Assembly (NCBI RefSeq): GCF_016901955.1
Contig: NZ_JACJLC010000028.1
Span: 1-32,254, forward strand
Length of the DNA stretch: 32,254 nt
Reading direction: 5' to 3'
DNA from: Pseudoflavonifractor phocaeensis
Lineage (GTDB): Bacteria; Bacillota; Clostridia; Oscillospirales; Oscillospiraceae
Under the pieces are notes generated by a model that saw only the letters and a program-made list of their open reading frames with translations, was not told where the DNA came from and did no database searches. The position numbers and the translations under genes are program-made. Positions 8,475 through 16,425 of this stretch are shown piece after piece (position 1 is the stretch's first letter; each line of letters begins with the position of its first letter).

Positions 8475-9574
8475 CAGGCACACACCTCACTCATCCGGGC
8501 CGCGGTGGCCACAATGTCGCACATCCGCTCCTGGCACAGCATCTCTTTCAGCCGCCCCATGTTGGCCGTCATCTGGTCCAGGGCCTGGTCGTCATAGATC
8601 AGCGCCCGGATGGCCTGCAGGCAGCGGCTGCTCTCCTTCTGGGCCACCCGCCCAATGCCCTGGTCCACCAGGAACCGGGCGTTTTTCCGCTCCTGCTCCA
8701 AGAAAGGCTCCCAGGCCAGGATGGGCAACTGGGAAAACAGAGCCTCAAAGGTAGTGATACCTCCGGGCTTGGTGAGCAGCAGATGGGACCGGGACATATA
8801 CTCGTACACCCGGTCGGTGAACCCCACTACCTCGATGTTTTCATACTTGCCGCTGAGCCGTTCAAACAACTTCTGGTTACGGCCAGTGATAATGGTGGTA
8901 TGTACCCCAGGCATGGCATTCAGTGCCTCGTAGAAGGAATCCTTCCGGGGCATCAGCCCCAGGCCGCCCCCCATAATAAGCAGCTGGCGGGGCGCGTCCT
9001 TCCCCCGGGTCTGTTGGGACCGGGGGCGAGCGGAGAGAAATTCCGCCCGGACAGGGATCCCGGTGACACAGATCCGATCCCGGTCCACTCCCTTGTCCAC
9101 CAGCTTGTCCCGAACCTGCAGGCTGCCCACCAGGTAGCAATCGGTGCCCTGGCAGATCCACTCGGAGTGGGCCGAGATATCGGTGACGCAGGTGATCAGG
9201 GGCAGCTTTTTCCCGGTGACCTTCTTATAACGGGACACCACCTGGGCACAGAAGGGGTGGGTAGCGATGACCACGTCGGGCCGCTCCGCCTCCAGCAGAC
9301 CGGTAAGCTTTTCCACAAAGTGACCGGCAAAATGCAGATGGGCGGGAGCATTTTCCTTCAGCTTGTAATAGGCGTTGAACAACGCCGGTCCGCAGGTGAC
9401 CAGCAGATTATAGCCCTTGTATACCGCATCGGACAGTTCAGGCATGGCATAGTCCATCAGGTCCTCAATGTGCACCCGGGCGCCGGGGTAGGCCTCCACG
9501 ATCTGTTGGGCCAGGGATCTGGACGCGGACCAGTGGCCCATGCAGAACCGCCCCGTCAGGATCAAAATATTCAC
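8474..9574 (-). CDS. MGDG-synthase/UgtP-type glycosyltransferase
   Basis: The 366-residue protein belongs to the family of monogalactosyldiacylglycerol synthases, processive diacylglycerol glucosyltransferases (UgtP) and MurG-like enzymes (GT28). The N-terminal acceptor domain starts NILILTGRFCMGHWSASRSL, with a conserved Gly-His at 13-14. The C-terminal nucleotide-sugar domain has IMGGGLGLMPRKD and LTKPGGITTFEAL, followed by the PILAWEPFLEQE segment. It most likely builds a membrane glycolipid from diacylglycerol and a UDP-sugar. I start at GTG 9574 because AAAGGAGG lies eight bases before it; the open frame extends 40 codons further upstream without a ribosome site or homology. It is the first gene of a two-gene operon with the flippase-like protein. 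Confidence 0.87.
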   Translation of the reverse strand: MNILILTGRFCMGHWSASRSLAQQIVEAYPGARVHIEDLMDYAMPELSDAVYKGYNLLVTCGPALFNAYYKLKENAPAHLHFAGHFVEKLTGLLEAERPDVVIATHPFCAQVVSRYKKVTGKKLPLITCVTDISAHSEWICQGTDCYLVGSLQVRDKLVDKGVDRDRICVTGIPVRAEFLSARPRSQQTRGKDAPRQLLIMGGGLGLMPRKDSFYEALNAMPGVHTTIITGRNQKLFERLSGKYENIEVVGFTDRVYEYMSRSHLLLTKPGGITTFEALFSQLPILAWEPFLEQERKNARFLVDQGIGRVAQKESSRCLQAIRALIYDDQALDQMTANMGRLKEMLCQERMCDIVATAARMSEVCA

Positions 9575-9608
9575 GGAGCTTCCTCCTTTGGTGTGCTCAC
9601 AGCAATCC

Positions 9609-9624
9609 ACACTAATGTTAGTGT
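9609..9624. promoter_or_regulatory. 16-bp palindrome in the glycosyltransferase promoter region
   Basis: The sequence ACACTAATGTTAGTGT has perfect 7-bp arms around a 2-bp centre. It lies 35 bases before the GTG start of the glycosyltransferase in an AT-rich patch with a possible minus-strand TACAAT box at 9627-9632. It has the form of a TetR- or MarR-type operator. No regulator gene is adjacent, so this remains a suggestion. Confidence 0.4.
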
Positions 9625-9697
9625 ATATTGTAACCCCTATTTTTTTAGAAATTAGGATGCACTTTCTTAAAATCTTATTAAGATATGGCGACAAGCC

Positions 9698-10222
9698 TCA
9701 TTTCCATCGCCGGAGCATGGGCGGCAGTGGCTCCCCGCCGGCGGTGCAGACCGCCCCCCGCCAGCCCGGGCCTCCGTAAGACATGAACCGCAGGCCATCC
9801 AGCTCTCCCTCTTGACCAGGGCGCAGCAGAGGGATCCGGATGTCCCGGGGAGCGGTGCGCAGGCCGGTGCCCAGGCACTTTACGCGGGCCTCCTTCAGGG
9901 TCCACAGCGTGTAAAGATTCTCCCAACCTCCGCCCTGGCCGGTATACCATTCAAATTCCGTCCGGGAGAGGACATAGCGATCCAGCCCCGGCCGCCTTGG
10001 CCGCAGCTCCTCCACGTCCACTCCCAAAGGTGCCTCACCCACGCCGCACAGGGCCAGCTCTCCGCTGTGACTCAGATTGAAATGGACCTCCGGGTGGTCA
10101 GGAAACCAGGGCTTGCCCTGGGGGGCCCGGGCCACCGGCGGCAGTCCCGCCCAGCCCCTGCTCTCCCCCAGCATCTCCGCCAGCAGATCCCAAACCTCTC
10201 CCCTGCCCAGCCACAGCTCCAT
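9698..10222 (-). CDS. 4'-phosphopantetheinyl transferase (Sfp type)
   Basis: The enzyme moves the phosphopantetheine arm of CoA to a serine of a carrier protein. The 174-residue protein shows the Sfp signature: FNLSHSGELA at 48-57, then GVDVEE at 67-72 with the magnesium ligands D69 and E71, and WTLKEARVKCLGTGL at 107-121 with W107, K110 and E111. At 174 residues it is shorter than the usual ~220 for Sfp; the N-terminal part before FNLSHS is abbreviated. The ATG start is preceded by AGGAGGAAACGCC. No polyketide or non-ribosomal peptide genes are nearby, so the likely target is the fatty-acid carrier protein. The leader contains a terminator-like hairpin, which suggests regulation. Confidence 0.87.
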   Translation of the reverse strand: MELWLGRGEVWDLLAEMLGESRGWAGLPPVARAPQGKPWFPDHPEVHFNLSHSGELALCGVGEAPLGVDVEELRPRRPGLDRYVLSRTEFEWYTGQGGGWENLYTLWTLKEARVKCLGTGLRTAPRDIRIPLLRPGQEGELDGLRFMSYGGPGWRGAVCTAGGEPLPPMLRRWK

Positions 10223-10238
10223 GGCGTTTCCTCCTCAG

Positions 10239-10275
10239 AAAAAAGCGGCGCCCGCCGTGGAGCAGGGCCGCTTTT
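10239..10275 (-). terminator. Terminator-like hairpin in the leader of the phosphopantetheinyl transferase gene
   Basis: On the minus strand a perfect 9-bp stem (AAAAGCGGC at 10267-10275, GCCGCTTTT at 10241-10249), with further GC pairing inside, is followed by a T-run at 10239-10244. It lies after the promoter at 10289-10317 and directly before the ribosome site, so it could act as an attenuator. Confidence 0.6.
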
Positions 10276-10288
10276 CCGTCTTTTCCAT

Positions 10289-10317
10289 AGTATACCGGAC
10301 CGGCGGGACAGGCGCAA
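10289..10317 (-). promoter_or_regulatory. Promoter of the phosphopantetheinyl transferase gene
   Basis: The minus strand has TTGCGC (10312-10317), a 17-base spacer and TATACT (10289-10294). The resulting leader of about 60 bases contains the hairpin at 10239-10275. Confidence 0.65.
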
Positions 10318-10357
10318 CTGTTTTCTCCCTATCTCTCTTATGGTAACCGGTTCCGCC

Positions 10358-10386
10358 TTGCGTCCGCCGCCGGTTTGGGGTAGAAT
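10358..10386 (+). promoter_or_regulatory. Promoter of the two-component system
   Basis: TTGCGT (10358-10363), a 17-base spacer and TAGAAT (10381-10386) lie about 33 bases before the response regulator start. Confidence 0.65.
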
Positions 10387-10419
10387 ATGCTGTATCCTGG
10401 TACCTTGGGAGGGACGAGT

Positions 10420-11118
10420 GTGTATACCATTTTGATCTGCGACGACGACAGGGATATCGTCTCCGCTCTGGATATTTATCTTACCAGCGAGGGCTACCGC
10501 ACCGTCAAAACCTATGACGGTCGGGAGGCTCTGAAGGCGGCGGAGGAACAGCCGGTGGACCTGGTCCTGATGGATATCATGATGCCCGGCATAGACGGTA
10601 TCCGGGCCACCGCCAAGCTGCGGGAGCACAGCAACCTGCCCATCATCCTGCTCACCGCCAAAAGTGAGGATGCCGACAAGGTGCTGGGGTTGAACATCGG
10701 GGCAGACGACTACATCACCAAACCCTTTAACCCCATCGAAGTCATCGCCCGGGTACGCAGCCAGCTACGGCGGTACACCAGCCTGGGAGGGAGGGCCGCA
10801 GAGGAGGCGGGACCTCACGTGTTGACCAATGGAGGCATCCGGCTGGACGACGGGGCCAAGTCGGTGACGGTGGACGGAGAGCCGGTGTCCCTCACCCCGC
10901 TGGAATACAATATCCTGCTCCTGCTGCTGAAAAACCCCGGCCGGGTCTTTTCCACCGCCCAGATCTACGAGATGGTATGGAACGACACCTCCGTGGGCTC
11001 GGAGAGCACGGTAGCCGTCCATATCCGGCATTTGCGGGAGAAAATCGAGATTGACCCCGCCAGCCCCCGCTACATCAAGGTGGTGTGGGGACTGGGCTAT
11101 AAGATGGAAAAGCTCTGA
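10420..11118 (+). CDS. OmpR/PhoB-type response regulator
   Basis: This 232-residue transcription factor has a receiver domain at 1-120 and a winged-helix DNA-binding domain at about 135-230. Receiver residues are D9 and D10 (acidic pocket), D52 in LVLMDIMMPG (phosphorylation site), T79 and K101. The C-terminal domain has the usual LTPLEYNILLLLLKNPGRVF, HIRHLREKIE and WGLGYKM segments and resembles VanR-like regulators. I use GTG 10420 because GGGAGGG is close upstream and the receiver fold begins immediately after it; an upstream in-frame ATG at 10387 overlaps the promoter. It is followed 26 bases later by its sensor kinase. Targets are unknown. Confidence 0.93.
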   Translation: MYTILICDDDRDIVSALDIYLTSEGYRTVKTYDGREALKAAEEQPVDLVLMDIMMPGIDGIRATAKLREHSNLPIILLTAKSEDADKVLGLNIGADDYITKPFNPIEVIARVRSQLRRYTSLGGRAAEEAGPHVLTNGGIRLDDGAKSVTVDGEPVSLTPLEYNILLLLLKNPGRVFSTAQIYEMVWNDTSVGSESTVAVHIRHLREKIEIDPASPRYIKVVWGLGYKMEKL

Positions 11119-11144
11119 CCCGCCACACAAAGGAGAGGTGGACC

Positions 11145-13244
11145 GTGAAACAACTGTTGAACAAGCTGGCGGCCAAGGCACTTCTCTTTCTGCTGGCTCT
11201 GGGCACCGGCGTGGGGGGCTTCTGGGCCACCCTATTCATATTCTCCCAGTGGGACACCCTGTGGACCGGCGTGGGCTACTACTCCAGCAACTCCTGTGCC
11301 CAGGCCATGGAGAACCGCTATCTCCAGGCCCAGGAGCTCGCCCGGCTGCTCCAATATCAAGCCTGGGGAGCCCCCCTGTCCTACCTGGACCATCAGCGGA
11401 TCAGCGACCTGAAATCCGCCCTGGACGGGTCGCGCACCAACTTCCGCTTCTCCGTCCGCCACAACGACACCGGCGCCCTGCTCTACGACAACCTGGACGA
11501 TGGCGCGGTGATCGAGGGCAGCGTCCACACCGTCACCCGAGGCTCGGTGCCGGTGATCTATGACGAGGACGACAGCCACAGCAAGGACTACTACGTGTGG
11601 AACGGGGAAAAGCAGTACTACCTGCTGTATGTGGTGCTGTCCGACGGCACCGAACAGCTGCTCACCCCCGCCGACGCCGCTCTGGCCGCCCAGTACGGTT
11701 ACACCTTCACCGGCTACACCTGGAACTACCAGCTGTCCCAGGACAGCCGCCTGATGTACATCGAGCTGGCCATCGAGTACGGGGTGGCCGACCCCCTGAC
11801 CGTGGAGGACGAGTTCTGGGAGGGGTTGGAGGATTTCGGGGAGTACGCCCGCTACCTTCCCGCCCTGGCCATCCTGACCGTAGTGCTGGACGCGGCCTGC
11901 GTGCTGCTTACCCTGCTGCTGTGCAAAACGGCGGGACGCCAGGCCGACGGCTCCCCCGCCCCTCTCAGCCGGTTTGACCGGATCCCCCTGGATCTGCTGC
12001 TCCTCCTGGACGCCGGTGCCATCCTGCTGCTGCTCGTCGGCGGCGCCCCCCTTACCACCGCCCTCAATGCCACCGGGCCTGCCACCGACCTTGTGGTGGG
12101 ACTGGCCTGCATATCCAGCGGTATCGGCCTGTGTCTGCTTTCCCTGCTGCTCACCCTTATCGTCCGGGTACGAGCCGGGCACCTGTGGCGAAATACCCTG
12201 ATCCGGCGACTCATCTTCTCTCTCCACGCCCTGCTACGCACCATCTCCCACTCCTGGCCCATGACCCGCCGGGTGATCGTTCTGTTCCTGCTCTATCTGC
12301 TGGGCTCCTATCTCACCAACCTGACGGTGATCCTGGCCCCGGTGTACCAGGGGGCGGTTTTGTGGCTGGTGTGCCGCTGGGCCATCCAGTGGCGGCGGGT
12401 ACGCCAGGGTACCGAGGAGATCCTGGGAGGCGACCCCGCTTACAAGATTGACACCCGGGGGATGTACGTCGATCTGGCCCAGCACGCCCGGCAGCTCAAC
12501 GACCTGGGCGGCACCATCAGCCAGGCGGTGGAGGAGCGCATCCGCAGCGAGCGGTTCCGGGCGGAGCTCATCACCAACGTTTCCCACGACCTGAAAACCC
12601 CTCTTACCTCCATCCTCAACTATGTGGATCTGATGAAAAAGCGGCCCATCGACGACCCGCAGGCCCAGTCCTATCTGGAGGTGCTTTCCCGCAAGAGTCA
12701 GCGGTTGAAAAAGCTTACCGAGGACCTGGTGGAGGCCTCTAAGGCCTCCACCGGGACCCTGACCGTCCGTCTCGAACGGCTGGGACTGGTGCAGCTGGTC
12801 CAGCAGGCCCTGGGGGAATTTGAGGACCGGTTTGCCCTCAGCGACCTGAAGGTGGTGGCCGAGTATCCGGAGCGGGAGGTATGGGTGCTGGCCGACGGGC
12901 ACCAGCTGTGGCGGGTCATCGATAACCTGCTATCCAACTGCAACAAGTACACCCTGGAGGGGACCCGCATTTATCTGGGCATTTCCAGCCGGGACGGCCA
13001 GGGGGTATTCGTGGTGAAAAACATCTCCCGGCAGCAGCTGAACATCCCGCCCCGGCAACTGATGGAGCGCTTCGTCCGGGGAGATTCCTCCCGGGCCACC
13101 GAGGGCTCCGGCCTGGGGCTGTCCATCGCCCGCAGTCTTACCGAGCTACAGCACGGCACCTTTGTCATCGACATCGACGGGGATCTGTTCAAGGTCACCG
13201 TATCCATCCCCCTGGCTCCCGATCCGGAGCCGCCCCAGGAATAG
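11145..13244 (+). CDS. Membrane sensor histidine kinase
   Basis: This is the 699-residue partner of the preceding response regulator. A first membrane helix (about 8-33) leads to an external sensor region of about 200 residues. At least four more membrane segments follow (about 237-263, 281-300, 317-343, 376-415), then a linker and the kinase core. The phosphorylated histidine is H481 in NVSHDLKTPLTSI. The N box is VIDNLLSNCNKYT (N594, N598) and the G2 box is GSGLGLS (654-660). The usual DxGxG G1 box is replaced by a VVKNIS segment, a form seen in several clostridial kinases. The start is GTG 11145 behind AAGGAGAGGTG. The extra internal membrane helices make it larger than a simple VanS-like sensor. 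Its signal is unknown. Confidence 0.92.
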   Translation: MKQLLNKLAAKALLFLLALGTGVGGFWATLFIFSQWDTLWTGVGYYSSNSCAQAMENRYLQAQELARLLQYQAWGAPLSYLDHQRISDLKSALDGSRTNFRFSVRHNDTGALLYDNLDDGAVIEGSVHTVTRGSVPVIYDEDDSHSKDYYVWNGEKQYYLLYVVLSDGTEQLLTPADAALAAQYGYTFTGYTWNYQLSQDSRLMYIELAIEYGVADPLTVEDEFWEGLEDFGEYARYLPALAILTVVLDAACVLLTLLLCKTAGRQADGSPAPLSRFDRIPLDLLLLLDAGAILLLLVGGAPLTTALNATGPATDLVVGLACISSGIGLCLLSLLLTLIVRVRAGHLWRNTLIRRLIFSLHALLRTISHSWPMTRRVIVLFLLYLLGSYLTNLTVILAPVYQGAVLWLVCRWAIQWRRVRQGTEEILGGDPAYKIDTRGMYVDLAQHARQLNDLGGTISQAVEERIRSERFRAELITNVSHDLKTPLTSILNYVDLMKKRPIDDPQAQSYLEVLSRKSQRLKKLTEDLVEASKASTGTLTVRLERLGLVQLVQQALGEFEDRFALSDLKVVAEYPEREVWVLADGHQLWRVIDNLLSNCNKYTLEGTRIYLGISSRDGQGVFVVKNISRQQLNIPPRQLMERFVRGDSSRATEGSGLGLSIARSLTELQHGTFVIDIDGDLFKVTVSIPLAPDPEPPQE

Positions 13245-13253
13245 AATAACAAG

Positions 13254-13300
13254 CGCCGCCTTTCCCTGGCCGTCAGGCTGGAAAAGGCGGCGTTCCTTTT
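13254..13300 (+). terminator. Terminator after the histidine kinase gene
   Basis: A 12-bp stem (CGCCGCCTTTCC paired with GGAAAAGGCGGCG, one bulged A) is followed by TTCCTTTT. It lies 10 bases after the kinase stop. Confidence 0.8.
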
Positions 13301-13311
13301 GTCCTGTGCCC

Positions 13312-13746
13312 TTAGTGGCAGGCACAACAGTGGTCACCCTCATCGCAGGGCAAACGGAGGGCCTCCGGCACCGCCTCCCCCTTGCGGCGGTAGTAGTCGG
13401 CCAGGGCTGCCTTGATGGCCTCCTCCGCCAGCACCGAACAATGCATCTTATAGGCGGGCAGGCCGTCCAGGGCCTCTGCCACCGCGGCGTTGGTGAGCTC
13501 CATAGCCTCCCCGATGGTCTTGCCCTTGATCATCTCAGTGGCCATGGAGGAGGTGGCGATGGCGGAACCACAGCCAAAGGTCTTGAACTTTACGTCGGAG
13601 ATCACATCCCCGTCGATCTTCAGGTACATCTTCATAATATCCCCACACTTGGGGTTGCCCACCTGGCCCACCCCATCAGCGTCGGCGATCTCCCCCACGT
13701 TCCGGGGGTGCTCAAAATGGTCCATGACCTTGTCAGAATACAACAT
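13312..13746 (-). CDS. nifU: Fe-S cluster scaffold protein NifU/IscU type
   Basis: The scaffold accepts sulfur from the cysteine desulfurase and assembles a 2Fe-2S or 4Fe-4S cluster. The 144-residue protein has the three ligand cysteines in GNPKCGD (C34, with D36), FGCGSA (C59) and MHCSV (C103). The C-terminus carries an extra cysteine-rich tail, CDEGDHCCACH (C134, C140, C141, C143), which the basic IscU fold does not need. I start at ATG 13746 because the AAGGAG ribosome site lies just before it; the ATG 18 bases upstream would place that site inside the gene. It follows nifS with a 19-base gap in one operon. Confidence 0.93.
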   Translation of the reverse strand: MLYSDKVMDHFEHPRNVGEIADADGVGQVGNPKCGDIMKMYLKIDGDVISDVKFKTFGCGSAIATSSMATEMIKGKTIGEAMELTNAAVAEALDGLPAYKMHCSVLAEEAIKAALADYYRRKGEAVPEALRLPCDEGDHCCACH

Positions 13747-13765
13747 GTGATATTCTCCTTCCAAA

Positions 13766-14965
13766 TTACAGTTCCCAGGTAGGTTTCTCGGCGTCCCTAT
13801 CCCATACCGGGGACATTTCCCGAAGATAGGCCACTACGTCGGGGATCTCGTTCAGCATAGCATCCACATCGGCCTGGGTATTGTCCCTCCCCAAAGAGAG
13901 GCGGAGGGAACCGTGGGCAACGGCGTGGGGCAGACCGATGGCCAGCAGTACGTGGGAGGGGTCCAGAGAGGCCGAGGAACAGGCCGAGCCGGAGGAGGCG
14001 CAGATGCCCCTGGCGTCCAGATGGAGCAGCAGGGCCTCTCCCTCCACCCCCTCAAAGACAAAGGAGGCAGTGCCGGGAAGCCGTTTCTCCCGGTGTCCGG
14101 TGAGTCGGGTATAGGGCAGGCCCTCCAGACCGGCGATGAGCTTGTCCCGCAGGGCGGCCAGCCGGGCGGATTCCTCCGGCATATGCTCCACCGCCTCCTT
14201 CAGGGCAGCGGCCATACCCACCGCCCCGGGCACATTCTCAGTTCCGGACCGGCGGCCCTTCTCCTGGCCGCCTCCCTGAATGAGGGCGGGGAGCCGCAGG
14301 GACTTTTTCACGTACAGGGCGCCGATCCCCTTGGGACCGCCAAACTTGTGACCAGACAGGGAGAGCAGATCCACGTTCCAGGCCTCCACATCCACAGGGA
14401 TGTGTCCCACCGCCTGGACCGCGTCGGTGTGGAAGAGGATCTGATGAGCCCGGGCAATGGCCCCGATCTCAGCAATGGGCTGAATGGTGCCGATCTCATT
14501 GTTTGCGGCCATGACAGAGATCAGGATGGTATCTGGCCGGATGGCCGTCTCCACCGCCGCCGGGTCCACCAGGCCGTCCCCATCCACCGGCAGGTAGGTG
14601 ATGGACCAGCCCTGCTTCTCCAGGTACTGGGCAGTATGGAGGACGGCGTGGTGCTCTATGGCGGAGGTGATGATATGGCCGGTCCGCTTTCCCTTCAGGG
14701 CCATCAGCTGGGCCACCCCTCGGAGGGCCCAGTTGTCCGCCTCAGTGCCGCCGGAGGTGAAGTAGATCTCCTCCGCCTTGGCGTTGAGACAGGCGGCCAC
14801 CTGGGCTCTGGCCATCTCCAGATCGCTCTTGCCCTCCTGGGCAAAGCGGTACAGGCTGGAGGGATTGCCATAGGCAGTGGTGAAGTGGGGCAGCATGGCC
14901 TTCAAGGCCGTATCGGTAACCGCGGTGGTAGCCGCGTGGTCAGCATAGATCATGTGGCGGGACAT
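13766..14965 (-). CDS. nifS: Cysteine desulfurase NifS/IscS type
   Basis: This PLP enzyme removes sulfur from cysteine and passes it as a persulfide to the scaffold NifU. The 399-residue protein shows YADHAATTAV at the N-terminus, TSGGTEADNWA at 70-80, AIEHHAVL at 102-109, and HTDAVQAVG at 179-187. The PLP lysine is in SLSGHKFGGPKG (K207) and the catalytic cysteine is in SSGSACSSASLDPSHVL (C329), so it belongs to the group with a long active-site loop. AAAGGAG precedes the ATG. It leads the nifS-nifU operon from a near-perfect promoter. No iscR gene is adjacent, unlike many isc operons. Confidence 0.95.
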   Translation of the reverse strand: MSRHMIYADHAATTAVTDTALKAMLPHFTTAYGNPSSLYRFAQEGKSDLEMARAQVAACLNAKAEEIYFTSGGTEADNWALRGVAQLMALKGKRTGHIITSAIEHHAVLHTAQYLEKQGWSITYLPVDGDGLVDPAAVETAIRPDTILISVMAANNEIGTIQPIAEIGAIARAHQILFHTDAVQAVGHIPVDVEAWNVDLLSLSGHKFGGPKGIGALYVKKSLRLPALIQGGGQEKGRRSGTENVPGAVGMAAALKEAVEHMPEESARLAALRDKLIAGLEGLPYTRLTGHREKRLPGTASFVFEGVEGEALLLHLDARGICASSGSACSSASLDPSHVLLAIGLPHAVAHGSLRLSLGRDNTQADVDAMLNEIPDVVAYLREMSPVWDRDAEKPTWEL

Positions 14966-15011
14966 TTGACATCGCTCCTTTCAATCCCCTTATTTCCTAT
15001 CTGTTTACTAG

Positions 15012-15040
15012 ATTATACGGCGGCTTCCCACCTTTGTCAA
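15012..15040 (-). promoter_or_regulatory. Consensus sigma-A promoter of nifS-nifU
   Basis: The minus strand has a perfect TTGACA (15035-15040), a 17-base spacer and a perfect TATAAT (15012-15017), about 45 bases before nifS. Confidence 0.9.
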
Positions 15041-15109
15041 GAGATATCTCTGGTTTTTTCTCCTCCTACCTCTTTTGGCCCGTCGCCCTACAAACCGTCC
15101 CCTTTCCCG

Positions 15110-15138
15110 TTGACGGCAGAGGCCCGGGATGCTATAGT
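15110..15138 (+). promoter_or_regulatory. Promoter of the AI-2E family transporter gene
   Basis: TTGACG (15110-15115), a 17-base spacer and TATAGT (15133-15138) lie about 36 bases before the ATG at 15175. Confidence 0.75.
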
Positions 15139-15174
15139 GATACCAATCTATGCTACAAAAGATTGAGGTCTACT

Positions 15175-16308
15175 ATGGACAAAAAACTTTTGAAATCCAT
15201 TCTGCTCATCATTACCTATTCGGTGCTGCTGGTCATGGTTCTGGCCCGGCTTGACGTGGTAACGGGGACCCTGAAGTACCTTCTGGCGGTGTTTCGCCCC
15301 CTGATCATCGGCTTTTGCCTGGCCTTCATCCTGAACCGTCCCTGTCAGTTCTTTCAGCGGCTGTACAGCCGGGGCCTGGACAGCACCAGGCTCAAGGGAG
15401 CCGCCCGGCCTCTGGCGGTGGTCACTTCCTATCTGGTGCTCATTCTCCTGATCGTAGCCGTCTTTTCCTTTGTGGTGCCCAAGCTGGTGGAGAGCATCCA
15501 GACCTTTATCCTCAACCTGAGCGGCTACATCTCCAACGCCCAGGACTCCATCAACGCTCTGCTGGCCTACTTCCATCTGGATATGGAGCAGCTGGACCTG
15601 TCCTCTCTGAACGACACCCTCCGAAAGCTGCTGGATCAGGCCCTCACCTTCCTGTCCGGCCTGGGTCCACAGCTCATTGAACTCACCACCAGCATCGTGT
15701 CCATTCTGGTGACCGGCGTGCTATCCCTGGTGTTTTCCATCTATATGCTCTCCGGCTGGGACAAATTGCTGGCCCAGTGCCGCCGGCTGATGAAGGCCTA
15801 TATGCCCGTGCGGGTGGCCGGTCCCCTCTCCTCCGTATTGGAGCTTACCGCCGCTACCTTCACCAAATTCGTCACCGGCCAGCTTATCGAGGCCTGCATC
15901 CTGGGTTCTCTGGTCTCGGCAGGGATGCTGTTCATCCAGGCCGACTACGCTCCCCTCATCGGGGTCACCGTGGGAGCCTCCGCCCTGGTGCCGGTGGCAG
16001 GCGCCTATATCGGAGCCATCCTCTCCGCCGTCCTGCTGTTGATGGTCTCCCCCCTGAAAGCTCTGATCTTCCTGCTCTTCCTGGCAGTGCTCCAGCAGAT
16101 CGAGGGCAACGTGATCTATCCCCGGGTGGTGGGCTCCTCCCTGGGCCTGCCCGGGCTATGGGTTCTGGCCGCCGTCACGGTGGGAGGCAGCCTGCTGGGA
16201 CTGGTGGGTATCCTCATCAGCGTGCCCATCGCCTCTATCCTGTACACCCTTCTTCGCCGGGACCTCCACAAACGGCTGGCCCACCCCGTTCCCCGTGACC
16301 TCTCCTGA
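15175..16308 (+). CDS. AI-2E family transporter (PF01594-like)
   Basis: This 377-residue membrane protein has about eight helices. Two N-terminal ones (about 5-25 and 33-55) and one at about 80-105 precede a soluble amphipathic stretch. Several C-terminal helices follow, with the family-typical LVPVAGAYIGAI and LQQIEGNVIYPRVVGSSLGLPGLWVL segments. Family members have been linked to autoinducer-2 export or to sodium/proton exchange and osmotic functions, so the substrate is uncertain. I place the start at ATG 15175, after GAGGT and downstream of a good promoter; the open frame extends 47 codons upstream across the promoter. It is a single gene ending in a terminator. Confidence 0.88.
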   Translation: MDKKLLKSILLIITYSVLLVMVLARLDVVTGTLKYLLAVFRPLIIGFCLAFILNRPCQFFQRLYSRGLDSTRLKGAARPLAVVTSYLVLILLIVAVFSFVVPKLVESIQTFILNLSGYISNAQDSINALLAYFHLDMEQLDLSSLNDTLRKLLDQALTFLSGLGPQLIELTTSIVSILVTGVLSLVFSIYMLSGWDKLLAQCRRLMKAYMPVRVAGPLSSVLELTAATFTKFVTGQLIEACILGSLVSAGMLFIQADYAPLIGVTVGASALVPVAGAYIGAILSAVLLLMVSPLKALIFLLFLAVLQQIEGNVIYPRVVGSSLGLPGLWVLAAVTVGGSLLGLVGILISVPIASILYTLLRRDLHKRLAHPVPRDLS

Positions 16309-16314
16309 CGCTCC

Positions 16315-16348
16315 GCCCCGGACAGGCCCAGCCTGCCCGGGGCTTTTT
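16315..16348 (+). terminator. Terminator after the AI-2E family gene
   Basis: A stem of GCCCCGG and CCGGGGC, extended inside by CAGGC/GCCTG pairing, is followed by five T residues, seven bases after the stop codon. Confidence 0.85.
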
Positions 16349-16425
16349 GGGGTATTCCATATTTCCCCCGGACAGGCAACCTTTCCTCCTCCGCCGCATA
16401 CCCATCTGTGAAGGAGGTGTGTGCC

